In this document: positions 7,579 to 15,166 of the stretch, piece by piece
Numbering within the stretch: position 1 is the first letter of the stretch
Layout: every line of letters starts with the position of its first letter
From: CAZHBA01 sp964530225
GTDB lineage: Bacteria; Pseudomonadota; Alphaproteobacteria; UBA6615
Direction of reading: 5' to 3'
Length of the DNA stretch: 19,344 bases
Assembly: GCA_964530225.1 (NCBI GenBank)
Contig: CAZHBA010000113.1
Span: forward strand, 1-19,344
Notes under the pieces: generated by a model
What the model was told of the DNA's origin: nothing
The model's database searches: none
What the model saw: only the letters and a program-made list of their open reading frames with translations
Position numbers and translations under genes: made by a program

Positions 7579-7861
7579 AGATCGCCGAAATTCAAATTAC
7601 CGTGTGGAAAGTGCAAAAGTAGGCTGTGTTCGCGTGCCTTTCCCACCGAATAGTAATGAAATCGGCATGCCGATGGTCTTGTCGCGGCAGGCAACACGCC
7701 GGTTTGATTATAAAAATTTGGCTGCCCGGCGGCTTGCAAGAGGCAGGCGAAGCGACTAAATCGAGGGCAAAATTTTGGTATATAGAGAAATTTAGGGAAT
7801 ATAGTGAGCCCCCTCAGGGCAATAATTAGGATGCAGAAATGCAGCAGGGAGCGGATGTATC
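7579..7861. other. Intergenic region before the ABC operon
   Basis: This gap of 283 bases holds no gene I can support. The right half (about 7700-7800) is A/T-rich with TATAAA (7709-7714) and TATATA (7779-7784), either of which could be a -10 element, but neither has a good -35 at standard spacing. The gap also holds the 14-bp palindrome listed separately. It probably carries the promoter of the downstream ABC-transporter operon. Confidence 0.4.
7661..7674. promoter_or_regulatory. 14-bp perfect palindrome, possible operator
   Basis: ATCGGCATGCCGAT equals its own reverse complement. It stands about 190 bases before the ABC ATPase start and 83 bases after the previous stop. Its size and placement suit a dimeric regulator's site, but it is also a plausible chance palindrome in a GC-rich genome. 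Confidence 0.3.
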
Positions 7862-8845
7862 GTGAGTGTATTGCTAGAAATTAAAGGCCTGACCAAAAGG
7901 TTCGGTCCGATTACCGCTGTCGACGATATTTCGTTTTCGGTCGACCGTGGCGAGGTCTTGGGTTTTCTTGGTCCGAACGGTGCCGGTAAGTCGACGGCGA
8001 TGAAAATGATCACCGGTTATTTGTCTCCGACGGCGGGCAATATCTCGGTTTGCGGATACGACGTGCGGCGCCATCCAATCGAAATAAAGCGGCGTATCGG
8101 CTATTTGCCCGAGGGAGCGCCGCTTTATGGCGATATGACCCCCACCAGCCTGCTGAACTTTGTTTGCGACATTCGCCAGCTATCCCGCGAACAGCGGCAG
8201 CGGGGATTAGAGTATGCAATCGAAAGTCTGCACTTGCAGCGCGTGTTACGGCAGCCGATCGAAACTCTGTCAAAGGGCTACACGCGGCGTGTTGGCCTGG
8301 CCCAGGCTATCGTCCACGATCCTGAAGTTTTAATTCTCGACGAACCTACCGACGGTCTCGATCCGAACCAAAAGCACGAAGTGCGCGATTTGCTTAACCG
8401 TATGTCGAGCACTAAGTCGATCATCATTTCGACCCATATCTTGGAAGAGGTCGAAGCGGTGTGCAGCCGCGCGATTATCATTGCACAAGGCAGTATCGTT
8501 GCCGATCAGAAGCCCTCCCAGCTTGAGGAACGCTCGCACTTTCATAACGCCGTTGGCATTCGTATTGCCGCAGACGGAGCCGAACTCTGTATGTCAGTAT
8601 TGAACGATATGAACGAAGTTCATTCTGTTCAGCAACTTGTCCAGCCCAGTGGCTTGAACGAGATCGTGGCGTTTCCGGCCAATGGCAGCAGCATCATTGG
8701 TGAGGTTCGTATGGCAATTGACAGTAGTGGTTTAGAGGTCATCGAGATGTTCGTCGAGAAGGGGCGGCTGGAAGACGTTTTCCGCGAATTAACCGAAGGC
8801 GTCGTGCAGATTAGCGGTGTCAAAGAGGGGGCGGATAATGCGTAA
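7862..8845 (+). CDS. ABC transporter ATP-binding protein (GldA-like)
   Basis: Cytoplasmic ATPase subunit of an ABC-2-type exporter, 327 residues. Walker A GPNGAGKST is at 37-45, the signature LSKGYTRRVGLAQ at about 136-148, Walker B VLILDEP at 156-162 and the H-loop His at 192. The Q-loop position reads GYLPEGAPLY, with no Gln, as in many GldA/NatA-type ATPases. The last 110 residues form the usual C-terminal extension. The GTG at 7862 is preferred: AGGGAG stands 10 bases upstream, and a nearby ATG at 7855 is out of frame and stops after nine codons. It overlaps the permease gene by 8 bases and belongs to a four-gene unit with a permease, a GldG-like protein and a DUF4340 protein. Confidence 0.93.
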   Translation: MSVLLEIKGLTKRFGPITAVDDISFSVDRGEVLGFLGPNGAGKSTAMKMITGYLSPTAGNISVCGYDVRRHPIEIKRRIGYLPEGAPLYGDMTPTSLLNFVCDIRQLSREQRQRGLEYAIESLHLQRVLRQPIETLSKGYTRRVGLAQAIVHDPEVLILDEPTDGLDPNQKHEVRDLLNRMSSTKSIIISTHILEEVEAVCSRAIIIAQGSIVADQKPSQLEERSHFHNAVGIRIAADGAELCMSVLNDMNEVHSVQQLVQPSGLNEIVAFPANGSSIIGEVRMAIDSSGLEVIEMFVEKGRLEDVFRELTEGVVQISGVKEGADNA

Positions 8846-9572
8846 CATCTGGATCATTGGCCGGCGCGAACTGGCGGCTTATTTCACCTCGCCCGTCGCC
8901 TATGTGTTTATCGTTATCTTCCTGGCGTTGGCTGGCGGATTAACTTTTTTCTTCGGCAACTGGCTCGAACGCGGCCAAGCCGATTTGCAAGTCTTCTTCA
9001 TCTATCACCCGTACCTCTATCTATTTTTAATACCGGCGGTTGGGATGCGCTTGTGGGCGGAAGAACGCAAATCTGGCACCATGGAATTTCTCATGACCTT
9101 ACCGATTTCCACCGGCCAGGCGGTGTTGGGAAAATTCATTGCGGCCTGGATTTTTGCCGGTATCGCATTGCTGCTGACGTTCCCGATTTGGATTACAGTA
9201 AATTTTCTTGGCTTGCCCGATAACGGCGTTATCATCACCGCTTATGTCGGCAGCTGGCTGATGGCCGGCGGTTTTCTAGCATTGAGCTCTAGCGTATCGG
9301 CATTGACCAAAAACCAGGTCGTCGCTTTTGTGCTGGCGGCGGTGACTGGGTTTATCTTCCTGATGAGTGGTGTCGAGATCGTGCAAGCCTTCTTCCGGGC
9401 CTGGACGCCGCTGAACTTTGTCAACGCAGTTGCCGAGTTGAGTTTTCTCACCAACTTCACCGACCTGTCGCAGGGCGTTATCGACATTCGCGATTTACTT
9501 TTCTTCGGTTCGGTCATTGGCGTGGCGTTGTTCCTAAACACCGCGATCGTTGAAATTAAGAAGAGCGCTTGA
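8838..9572 (+). CDS. ABC-2-type permease (GldF-like)
   Basis: Inner-membrane subunit partnering the ATPase, 244 residues with about six hydrophobic segments. The opening RNIWIIGRRELAAYFTSPVA, followed later by RLWAEERKSGTMEFLMTLPI, is typical of GldF-like ABC-2 membrane proteins, where the polar EERKSGT stretch lies on the cytoplasmic side. The start is the ATG at 8838, inside the end of the ATPase gene (shared bases ATGCGTAA), with a G-rich site just before it; a GTG-type start at 8817 would only add seven residues. The next gene starts 3 bases after its stop, so the subunits are translationally coupled. The transported substrate is unknown. Confidence 0.9.
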   Translation: MRNIWIIGRRELAAYFTSPVAYVFIVIFLALAGGLTFFFGNWLERGQADLQVFFIYHPYLYLFLIPAVGMRLWAEERKSGTMEFLMTLPISTGQAVLGKFIAAWIFAGIALLLTFPIWITVNFLGLPDNGVIITAYVGSWLMAGGFLALSSSVSALTKNQVVAFVLAAVTGFIFLMSGVEIVQAFFRAWTPLNFVNAVAELSFLTNFTDLSQGVIDIRDLLFFGSVIGVALFLNTAIVEIKKSA

Positions 9573-9575
9573 ACG

Positions 9576-11501
9576 ATGATCGATACACTTAAAAACGCCG
9601 ACCGTAGCCTGCTGGCAACGCTCAGCATTATTTTAGCGATCGTTTTTTTCTTCGCCTTCAATGCGCTCATCAATACTGCGTTCACCGCCAACCGGTTAGA
9701 CCTTACGCAGGACGAATTATACACCTTGTCGGATGGCACCAAGGAACTTCTATCGGCCATCGACGAACCCGTCGACGTGCGGCTGTACTATTCGCGGCGG
9801 TTCAACGAGATTGGTCCCGACATTGCTCGCCATTCCACCCGCGTGTCCGAACTGTTAGGCGAATATGAGCGGTTGTCAGGCGGCAAGGTCCGCGTCGAGG
9901 TGTTCGACCCGGAGCCGTTTTCGCCGGAAGAGGACTTAGCAGTCAGCGATGGCCTGCAGGGTTTACCTTTCGACCAGTCTGGCGAACTGGTTTATTTCGG
10001 CGTCGCCGGAACAAACAGCACGGATGACAGCGACGCTATCAGTTATCTGGCGCCCGAACGAGGCCCTTTTCTCGAATATGATCTAACCCGGCTGATTCAC
10101 AATCTGGCAAACCCAGACAAGGCGCGGGTTGGTGTGTTGTCGGACCTGCCACTGCAGGGCACCCGGTCCGATAACTTCCAGCCGTGGCTCATTGTCGAAG
10201 GGATGAAGCAGTTTTTCGATGTCCGCTTCATCGACCGCGACGATGAGAAGCTGCCGGAAGATCTCGAGGTGCTGGTAATCGCAGCGGTTCATCTGCTCGA
10301 TAATTCCATGGCTTACGACATCGACCAGTTCGTTATGAACGGTGGCCGGGTACTCGCTTTCGTCGACCCGCTGGCCGAGGCGATGGCGTTGGCCGGGCCC
10401 CAGGGTGGCCAGCTTCCGCCGCCCGGTGTTGGCATAGGGGCGATGCAGCCGCTGATGTCGGCATGGGGCGTCGAGATGCCTGTGGGTGATTTCGTCGCCA
10501 ATAGCGACGACGCTGTGCGGGTTGGGTTTCCCGATCCTGAGTCCGGTCAACAGGTTGCCGTCGACTACGTCGCCTGGCTGAACCTTCAGGGCGACCGGTT
10601 TAAGCAGGACGACACTGTCAGCGCCCAGTTGCGGCGCATTGTCGTTACCTCGGCGGGTGCGATTATGCCAATCGAAGGCGCGACGACGACATTCGAACCG
10701 CTGATTTTCACGTCCAAAAACTCGAACTTGATGAGCGCCTTTGATCTTGCCCAGCAGCCGAACCCGATCGCTTTGATCGAGAAGTTTAAATCAGAGGACA
10801 AGTCGTACGCGTTGGCGGCACGGGTTTCGGGAAATATCAAGTCGGCATTTCTCGATGGCCCGCCAGAGGACGTACTCGCGGCGACGAAAGATGCCGAGGC
10901 CTTAAAGGCGGCGCACCTGTCGGAAAGTAAAGTGCCGCTCAATGCCATCCTGGTGGGCGATGCCGACTTTTTAGCTGACCGCAACTGGGCCCAGGTGCGG
11001 GAACTCGGTGGCCAGCGGTTGACCATACCGAACGCCAACAACGCGGACTTTGCGATCAACGCTCTCGACAATCTGCGTGGTAGCCAGGCACTGGTGGGAT
11101 TGCGTGGGCGTGGTCTGTCGGTACGCCCGTTCCAGGTCATCGTCGATATGCGTCAAGAGGCTGATGATAAGTTTCGCGCCAAGGAGCAGGAGCTACTCGC
11201 CAGTATCGAAGTGATCGGTCAAAACATCCAGCGTTTGCAGCAGGAAGAGCAAGCGACGGGGGTTCTGTTAACGGCCGCCCAGCAGGCAGAGATCGATAAT
11301 TTCCGGGTGCAGATGCTCGATAACCGCCGCGATTTGCGCGAGGTTCAGCGGTCGTTACGCAACGACGTAGAATCGCTGGAAAGCAAGGTGCGGATAATCA
11401 ACATCTGGGCTGTACCCGTGATTTTCGCGATCTTTGCGGTTCTGCTCGCATTTGTTAGCCGGGTGCGCCGGGCGCGGTTTTACCGTGCCGCGCTACACTA
11501 A
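9576..11501 (+). CDS. GldG-like ABC-associated periplasmic protein
   Basis: Protein of 641 residues with a membrane helix near each end (about 13-36 and 611-628) and a large periplasmic region between them. The stretch RLDLTQDELYTLSDGT followed by AIDEPVDVRLYYSRR is the hallmark of the GldG/ABC_transp_aux family (PF09822). Before the last helix, about 530-605, lies a Gln/Glu/Leu-rich coiled coil. In Flavobacterium, GldA, GldF and GldG form an ABC complex needed for gliding; alphaproteobacterial versions lack the other Gld proteins and have no settled function. It is tightly coupled to the permease gene, with a 3-base gap, and probably forms the extracytoplasmic part of the complex. Confidence 0.88.
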   Translation: MIDTLKNADRSLLATLSIILAIVFFFAFNALINTAFTANRLDLTQDELYTLSDGTKELLSAIDEPVDVRLYYSRRFNEIGPDIARHSTRVSELLGEYERLSGGKVRVEVFDPEPFSPEEDLAVSDGLQGLPFDQSGELVYFGVAGTNSTDDSDAISYLAPERGPFLEYDLTRLIHNLANPDKARVGVLSDLPLQGTRSDNFQPWLIVEGMKQFFDVRFIDRDDEKLPEDLEVLVIAAVHLLDNSMAYDIDQFVMNGGRVLAFVDPLAEAMALAGPQGGQLPPPGVGIGAMQPLMSAWGVEMPVGDFVANSDDAVRVGFPDPESGQQVAVDYVAWLNLQGDRFKQDDTVSAQLRRIVVTSAGAIMPIEGATTTFEPLIFTSKNSNLMSAFDLAQQPNPIALIEKFKSEDKSYALAARVSGNIKSAFLDGPPEDVLAATKDAEALKAAHLSESKVPLNAILVGDADFLADRNWAQVRELGGQRLTIPNANNADFAINALDNLRGSQALVGLRGRGLSVRPFQVIVDMRQEADDKFRAKEQELLASIEVIGQNIQRLQQEEQATGVLLTAAQQAEIDNFRVQMLDNRRDLREVQRSLRNDVESLESKVRIINIWAVPVIFAIFAVLLAFVSRVRRARFYRAALH

Positions 11502-11513
11502 GGGGGGACAGGC

Positions 11514-12572
11514 ATGAGCCCGCGCATTTTTCTCGGCTGGATGGTCGTCACCGCCGTTACGGTGGTACTGGCAGTATTCGTCGTTTTGGACCGGCCAACA
11601 GCAAAGTTCGATCCGGTCTCCCGTGAGCCGGTATTCGAAGCCTTACGGTCCAACCCGGACGCGGCGGCCAAGATCGAGATCAACAGCCGCTTCGGCTCGT
11701 TCTCCATGGTTCGCGCCGACGATGTTTGGACGACGCCCGACCGCTTTGGTTACACGATCGATACCAACGATGTTCGGCGGTTGATAGTGAGTGTTTCGGA
11801 CATGCGCTACATCGAACGCAAAACATCGTTGCCGGAACGGTTTGAGCGCCTCGAGGTCGACGATGTTGACGGCATCAACGCCGAGTCCGCCTATGTGAAA
11901 ATTTCCGATGCTGCCGGCAAAGTGCTCGCCGAGGCTATCGTTGGCCGGCCTAGTGCGCGCTTTATCGACGGCTCGGTGAGTGGCACCTACATCCGCGAGC
12001 CCGGCACCAACAATGTGTGGCTGGTCAGCGGCATCACCAATGTGCAGACCCGTCTGGTTCCCTGGCTGCAACGCAATATCGTGTCGTTGCCTGCCAACAC
12101 GGTAGCGCGTGTAGAACTCGGAAGTAGCGACAGGTCAATCGTGCTGTCGCGCGAAACGCCCGATAGCGATAATTTTGTGCTCGCCGATGCGCCCGAGGGA
12201 CGGGCCTTGAACAAGCGTAAAATCACGTCGATTAGCCGCGCCTTGGCCGATATCGGCCTTGAGGATATCAAACCCAAAAGCGATTTGACGCTGCCCGGCG
12301 ATGCACTGACCGCGATAGTAACGACGTTCGATGGCCTCGCCGTTTCCGTGCGGATGGCCGAGGTCGACAGCAAGAACTGGGGCACGTTTGAGGCCGCCTA
12401 CACCGGCGACTCGGCGGACCAGTCGGACACAGCCAAGGCGGCACGCGCCAGCGTCGAGAAAATCAACCAGCGTGTCGGCAACTGGGTTTACTGGCTACCC
12501 AGCGCGGCCTTCGAAAATCTAACTGCCAAACTCGAGGATGTTCTTGAGGCCAAGAAGGATAAAGGATCGTAA
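11514..12572 (+). CDS. DUF4340 domain protein
   Basis: Membrane-anchored protein of 352 residues with one N-terminal helix (about 5-25) and a periplasmic part. The arrangement FEAL-KIEINS followed by VRADDVWTTPDRFGY and then ERFERLEV matches the DUF4340 family (PF14238), which is often encoded next to GldG-like proteins. Repeated strand-rich units typical of the family are visible. The start follows the GldG-like stop by 12 bases, with AGGGGGGA as its ribosome-binding site. No catalytic motif is seen. It is presumably a structural or substrate-handling partner of the ABC complex; function is unknown in any organism I can name. Confidence 0.83.
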   Translation: MSPRIFLGWMVVTAVTVVLAVFVVLDRPTAKFDPVSREPVFEALRSNPDAAAKIEINSRFGSFSMVRADDVWTTPDRFGYTIDTNDVRRLIVSVSDMRYIERKTSLPERFERLEVDDVDGINAESAYVKISDAAGKVLAEAIVGRPSARFIDGSVSGTYIREPGTNNVWLVSGITNVQTRLVPWLQRNIVSLPANTVARVELGSSDRSIVLSRETPDSDNFVLADAPEGRALNKRKITSISRALADIGLEDIKPKSDLTLPGDALTAIVTTFDGLAVSVRMAEVDSKNWGTFEAAYTGDSADQSDTAKAARASVEKINQRVGNWVYWLPSAAFENLTAKLEDVLEAKKDKGS

Positions 12573-12596
12573 AGTCAATGCTTTCGGAGGGAAGCG

Positions 12597-13388
12597 ATGA
12601 ACCTGGGAATTGCTGGCAAACGGGCGTTGGTCATGGGTGCCAGCCGCGGTATTGGCCGGGGCATCGCCGAGGCGTTAGCAGCTGAAGGTGTTCGCGTCTT
12701 TCTGTGCAGTCGCGACGGCGATAAATGTGCTGCGCTGGCCGCAAAAATTTCAGAAAAATGCGGCGTCGAAACCCAAGGTATCGCTTGCGATCTGGCCGAC
12801 CCAAAGGCGATTGATCGCGCGGCAGAGTTCGTCCAGGAAACCTTCGGTGGGGTTGATATCCTGGTGAATAACACCGGTGGGCCGCCGTTCGGCGACATCA
12901 GCCAGGTCGATATCGAGACCTGGCGTACGCAGTTCGAGACCATGGTATTGAGCGTGTTCCGGCTAACCGGTCACGTGCTGCCGGGCATGCGCGAGCGCCA
13001 ATGGGGCCGCATCCTGATCGTGACCTCGACCGGGATCGTTGAGCCGATCCCTGAGCTGGGTATTTCCAATACGCTTCGGGTGTCGCTGGCCAACTGGGCA
13101 AAAACCCTGAGCTTCGAGATCGCTAGCGATAACGTCACGATTAATATGTTGATGCCCGGACGCATCGGTACCGAGCGCCTGGAACAGTTTTATAAGATCA
13201 CCGCCGAGCGCACCGGTAAATTGCATGACGAGGTCAAAGCCAATGTAGCCTCGGAGATTCCCATGGGCCGTGTCGGCCGTGTCGAGGAATTTGCCTCCCT
13301 GGCGGCGTTCCTGGCCGGCCAGAACGCCGGTTATATCACCGGTACGGTGACCGCCATCGACGGTGGCCTGACCCGCCGCAGCCTCTAA
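12597..13388 (+). CDS. Atypical SDR family protein lacking the YxxxK motif
   Basis: Rossmann-fold short-chain dehydrogenase, 263 residues. The nucleotide motif GASRGIG (14-20) and NNTGG (91-95) are present and Ser144 is retained, but the catalytic Tyr-x-x-x-Lys is replaced by Ser157-Asn-Thr-Leu-Arg161. An SDR subgroup with S-N-x-x-R at this place is known to me, with LSN(A/S)LR followed by KTL and a V-N-x-x-x-P-G-R stretch, as here. It may therefore use a different chemistry or be a non-classical reductase. GGAGGG lies 7 bases before the ATG, 24 bases after the DUF4340 stop, so it could be carried on the ABC operon transcript, though a functional link is not evident. Confidence 0.85.
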   Translation: MNLGIAGKRALVMGASRGIGRGIAEALAAEGVRVFLCSRDGDKCAALAAKISEKCGVETQGIACDLADPKAIDRAAEFVQETFGGVDILVNNTGGPPFGDISQVDIETWRTQFETMVLSVFRLTGHVLPGMRERQWGRILIVTSTGIVEPIPELGISNTLRVSLANWAKTLSFEIASDNVTINMLMPGRIGTERLEQFYKITAERTGKLHDEVKANVASEIPMGRVGRVEEFASLAAFLAGQNAGYITGTVTAIDGGLTRRSL

Positions 13389-13389
13389 G

Positions 13390-13760
13390 TGTCGATCCCA
13401 GCCCGCCGGCGGTGATCCTGCTATCGCCTTCGGGCAGTTCACGCGCGTCACCGATGATATAGATCCGCGGGGGCTCTTTGTGGCGGCGCACTTCGGTGTC
13501 TTCGCTGGGCCGCGCCAGATTTTTGATGCCGCCCAATTCGGCCACCCGTTACGAGATCACCAGCTGGGCGGCAAATTCCTTGGTCATGGTTTCCAGTCGG
13601 CTGGCGGTGTTGATGGTATTGCTGATTGCGGTGAACGAGGTGGCGCGGACATAGCCCATATCGCCGACGATTGCCGGGCCGACATGAATGCCGATGCCGA
13701 TGCGTAGCGGCTCCGGCAGGTCGGCCTTCAGCAGATCGTTCAACTCGTCGAGGCCTGTGC
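13390..13760 (-). pseudogene. Class III adenylate/guanylate cyclase remnant (3' part only)
   Basis: Minus-strand reading from about 13757 down gives GLDELNDLLKADLPEPLRIG, then IGIHVGPAIVGDMGY and SRLETMTKEF. This is the second half of a class III nucleotide cyclase domain, including the N-T-A-S-R motif. The Gly-Asp pair usual before that motif is Ser-Asn here. A TAA at 13549-13551 interrupts the frame where the family commonly has Gln or Glu; beyond it the same frame continues as RVAELGGIKNLARPSEDTEV and DARELPEG, the usual cyclase tail. The 5' two thirds of the gene are missing: to the right of about 13765 the sequence belongs to a histidine kinase on the other strand. It runs up against the SDR 3' end and is surely inactive. 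Confidence 0.75.
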
Positions 13761-13780
13761 CATACTGCGGGCAGCGGCCT

Positions 13781-14165
13781 GTCCTGCCCATGGTGTGCGG
13801 GTTCGCACAACAGTTGCGCGGACACATGAAGATAAACAGTGAGGTTGGCTCCGGTGCTACGGCCAAGCTCTACCTGCCACGCGCGACCAGGGCGGAGTGA
13901 TTCTGGTGCTCGAAGACAACCTGGACTTACGAAATTTGACGTGGCCTATTATGCAACTTGGGATACAGGGTGTTTGAGGTGGCGGATGCACCTGATGCGG
14001 AGGACACGTTGTCGCGTGTTGGCCGCGCCGATGTTGTGGTTTCCGATGTGGTTTTGCCGGGTGGCGTAAGCGGATCGGACTTTTGTCGGAAAGGCTGTCA
14101 AGCAAAATCAGGGCACCAGAGTGCTGTTTATGTCGGGCTACACCGCGGGCGCTACCAAAAACAAT
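13781..14165 (+). pseudogene. Hybrid histidine kinase/receiver remnant, first piece
   Basis: Plus-strand fragments line up in order. First comes the end of a HATPase domain (VLPMVCGFAQQ, then GHMKINSEVGSG and AKLYLPRA, 13781-13893). A receiver follows: ILVLEDNLDLRN (from 13900), then LGYRVFEVADAPD with DVVVSDVVLPGG (from 13958, carrying the phospho-Asp), then RVLFMSGYTAG (about 14117-14150). They lie in successive frames 2, 1, 2 and 0, so at least three frameshifts separate them. Everything before the last ATP-binding motif is absent. The piece stops at 14165, and the missing receiver end appears at 15172. The parent was a soluble or membrane hybrid sensor kinase; it is not functional. Confidence 0.75.
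14161..14165 (+). repeat. Left copy of a 5-bp direct repeat (ACAAT)
   Basis: ACAAT at 14161-14165 recurs at 15167-15171. Receiver-domain coding sequence ends with the left copy and resumes immediately after the right one, as a target-site duplication around an insertion would look. Confidence 0.5.
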
Positions 14166-14244
14166 TGATCCCCAATGTCTGATTTGTTCGGTGCTGGGGA
14201 TTATGACAAATGTTCTAAATGTGAATTTGGATTTGAGAAGCTGA

Positions 14245-14493
14245 TTAACAGTTTGAGTGTTTTTGCCTGTTTGAGGTGATGCCAACTGCTGACCACCTAA
14301 ACCCAATATCTAAAACCTGTGTGTTTGCCTCTACGAAATATTTGCTGATACCCACAGCATCGTCACGTAGGTCAGCATATCCCCTGATGGACTGACTGAT
14401 ATGAGTGTCAAACTCATCAGTATAATTTGCGAAACTGAATGTTTTGGGGTCGGTCAGTTCCTTGGGGTCAAAATCATCGTCATTTATTCCCAC
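14245..14493 (-). pseudogene. N-terminal fragment of a SAM-dependent methyltransferase-like protein
   Basis: A minus-strand frame of 82 codons opens with GTG at 14493 without a ribosome-binding site. Its residues about 20-64 (FSFANYTDEFDTHISQSIRG, then a helix ending in NTQVLDIG) resemble the start of class I methyltransferases such as the CmoA group, where a helix with an I/V-x-G-Y stretch precedes motif I, V-x-D-(I/L)-G-C-x-x-G. The match ends at VLDIG (about 14300); the next residues, FRWSAVGITSNRQ, lack the Gly-rich motif and a stop follows. The catalytic domain is therefore gone. The stretch is more A/T-rich than its surroundings. It could be a remnant of acquired DNA. Confidence 0.5.
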
Positions 14494-14512
14494 GAAGCGA
14501 GACAGCTCTAGC

Positions 14513-14920
14513 CTAGCGCCCAGGTGATAGCTCGGCCAGCTCGATCAGGATATCGCCGGTTGCGGTCGGGTCGATGAAGGCGATACGGCTACCGCCGTGG
14601 CCCTCGATCGGGGTGTTGTGGCGCAGCTTGACGCCCTTCTCCTTCAGTTCTGCCAGGGCGGCGTCGATATTCTCGACCTCGAAACACAGATGAAATAGGC
14701 TTTGCCCCCGTTCCTCGATCCACTCGGCCACCGGCGAGCTCTTGTCCTCGGCCTGCAACAGCTCTAGATAGGTTTCGCCCACCGGAAACATTGCCAGCTT
14801 GGTGGTGGCGATGGTTTCCTCGTACTCCATTTCCAAACCCAGCGTACGTTCTAGCATGGTCATTGACTCCGCCATGTCCCGCACAGCAATAGCGACGTGT
14901 TCCACCCGTTTGATCTTCAT
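14513..14920 (-). CDS. mce: Methylmalonyl-CoA epimerase (VOC fold)
   Basis: Interconverts (2R)- and (2S)-methylmalonyl-CoA between propionyl-CoA carboxylase and methylmalonyl-CoA mutase. At 135 residues it is the standard length, with the paired beta-alpha-beta-beta-beta modules of the vicinal oxygen chelate fold. Metal-site candidates are His8 (VEHVAIAV), Glu53 (YLELLQ), His77 (FHLCFEV) and Glu127 (LIELAE). HLCFEVENIDAALAELKEKG and GHGGSRIAFIDP match the epimerase rather than glyoxalase I. GAGAGGGAT precedes the ATG by a few bases. The gene looks intact although pseudogene fragments lie on both sides, and it lies within the proposed inserted segment. Neither mutase nor carboxylase is in the window. 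Confidence 0.92.
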   Translation of the reverse strand: MKIKRVEHVAIAVRDMAESMTMLERTLGLEMEYEETIATTKLAMFPVGETYLELLQAEDKSSPVAEWIEERGQSLFHLCFEVENIDAALAELKEKGVKLRHNTPIEGHGGSRIAFIDPTATGDILIELAELSPGR

Positions 14921-15118
14921 CGCCTATCCCTCTCGATGTTCCGTCCATCGAACCATAACGCGGTTTCTCGCTTCGGCGAAATCGGGCAGACTCGACCGAT
15001 CACAATAAACAGGGAGAACCGTCATGTAGGAATAATTAAACATGTACCGTTCCCAATTACTAGGTATTTGCACTGTTCTTAAAACCCTGCTGCAAATTCG
15101 TGATTTCAGGCATAAAAA
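14921..15118. other. Non-coding stretch upstream of mce
   Basis: About 200 bases between the epimerase start and the terminator hairpin hold no coding region I can support. The part from 15020 to 15110 is A/T-rich and lies upstream of the minus-strand epimerase gene, so its promoter is probably here; no convincing -35/-10 pair was identified. Confidence 0.4.
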
Positions 15119-15138
15119 AACGGGAGAAATCCCCCGTT
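15114..15138 (-). terminator. Rho-independent terminator (minus strand)
   Basis: AACGGG (15119-15124) pairs with CCCGTT (15133-15138), with one further G-C pair inside and an AAAT loop. On the minus strand the hairpin is followed by a run of seven T (15114-15120, sharing its last two with the stem). It would end transcription arriving from the molybdopterin-binding/MobA-like gene, whose stop is 126 bases away, and insulate the epimerase gene. Confidence 0.75.
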
Positions 15139-15166
15139 CTTGGATTTGGTGAAAATTGTTACTAAT

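Noticed and set aside
7626..7829. Short open frame of 67 codons before the ABC operon
   Set aside because: Poor start context, no ribosome-binding site, irregular composition, and it spans the palindrome and A/T-rich promoter-like region.
13448..13825. Minus-strand open frame of 125 codons overlapping the cyclase remnant
   Set aside because: Cyclase similarity lies in the neighbouring frame; this frame shows only His/Arg/Pro-rich noise.
14272..14297. Inverted repeat AGGTG/CACCT near the methyltransferase fragment
   Set aside because: A 5-bp stem with a long loop is expected by chance and has no flanking duplication.
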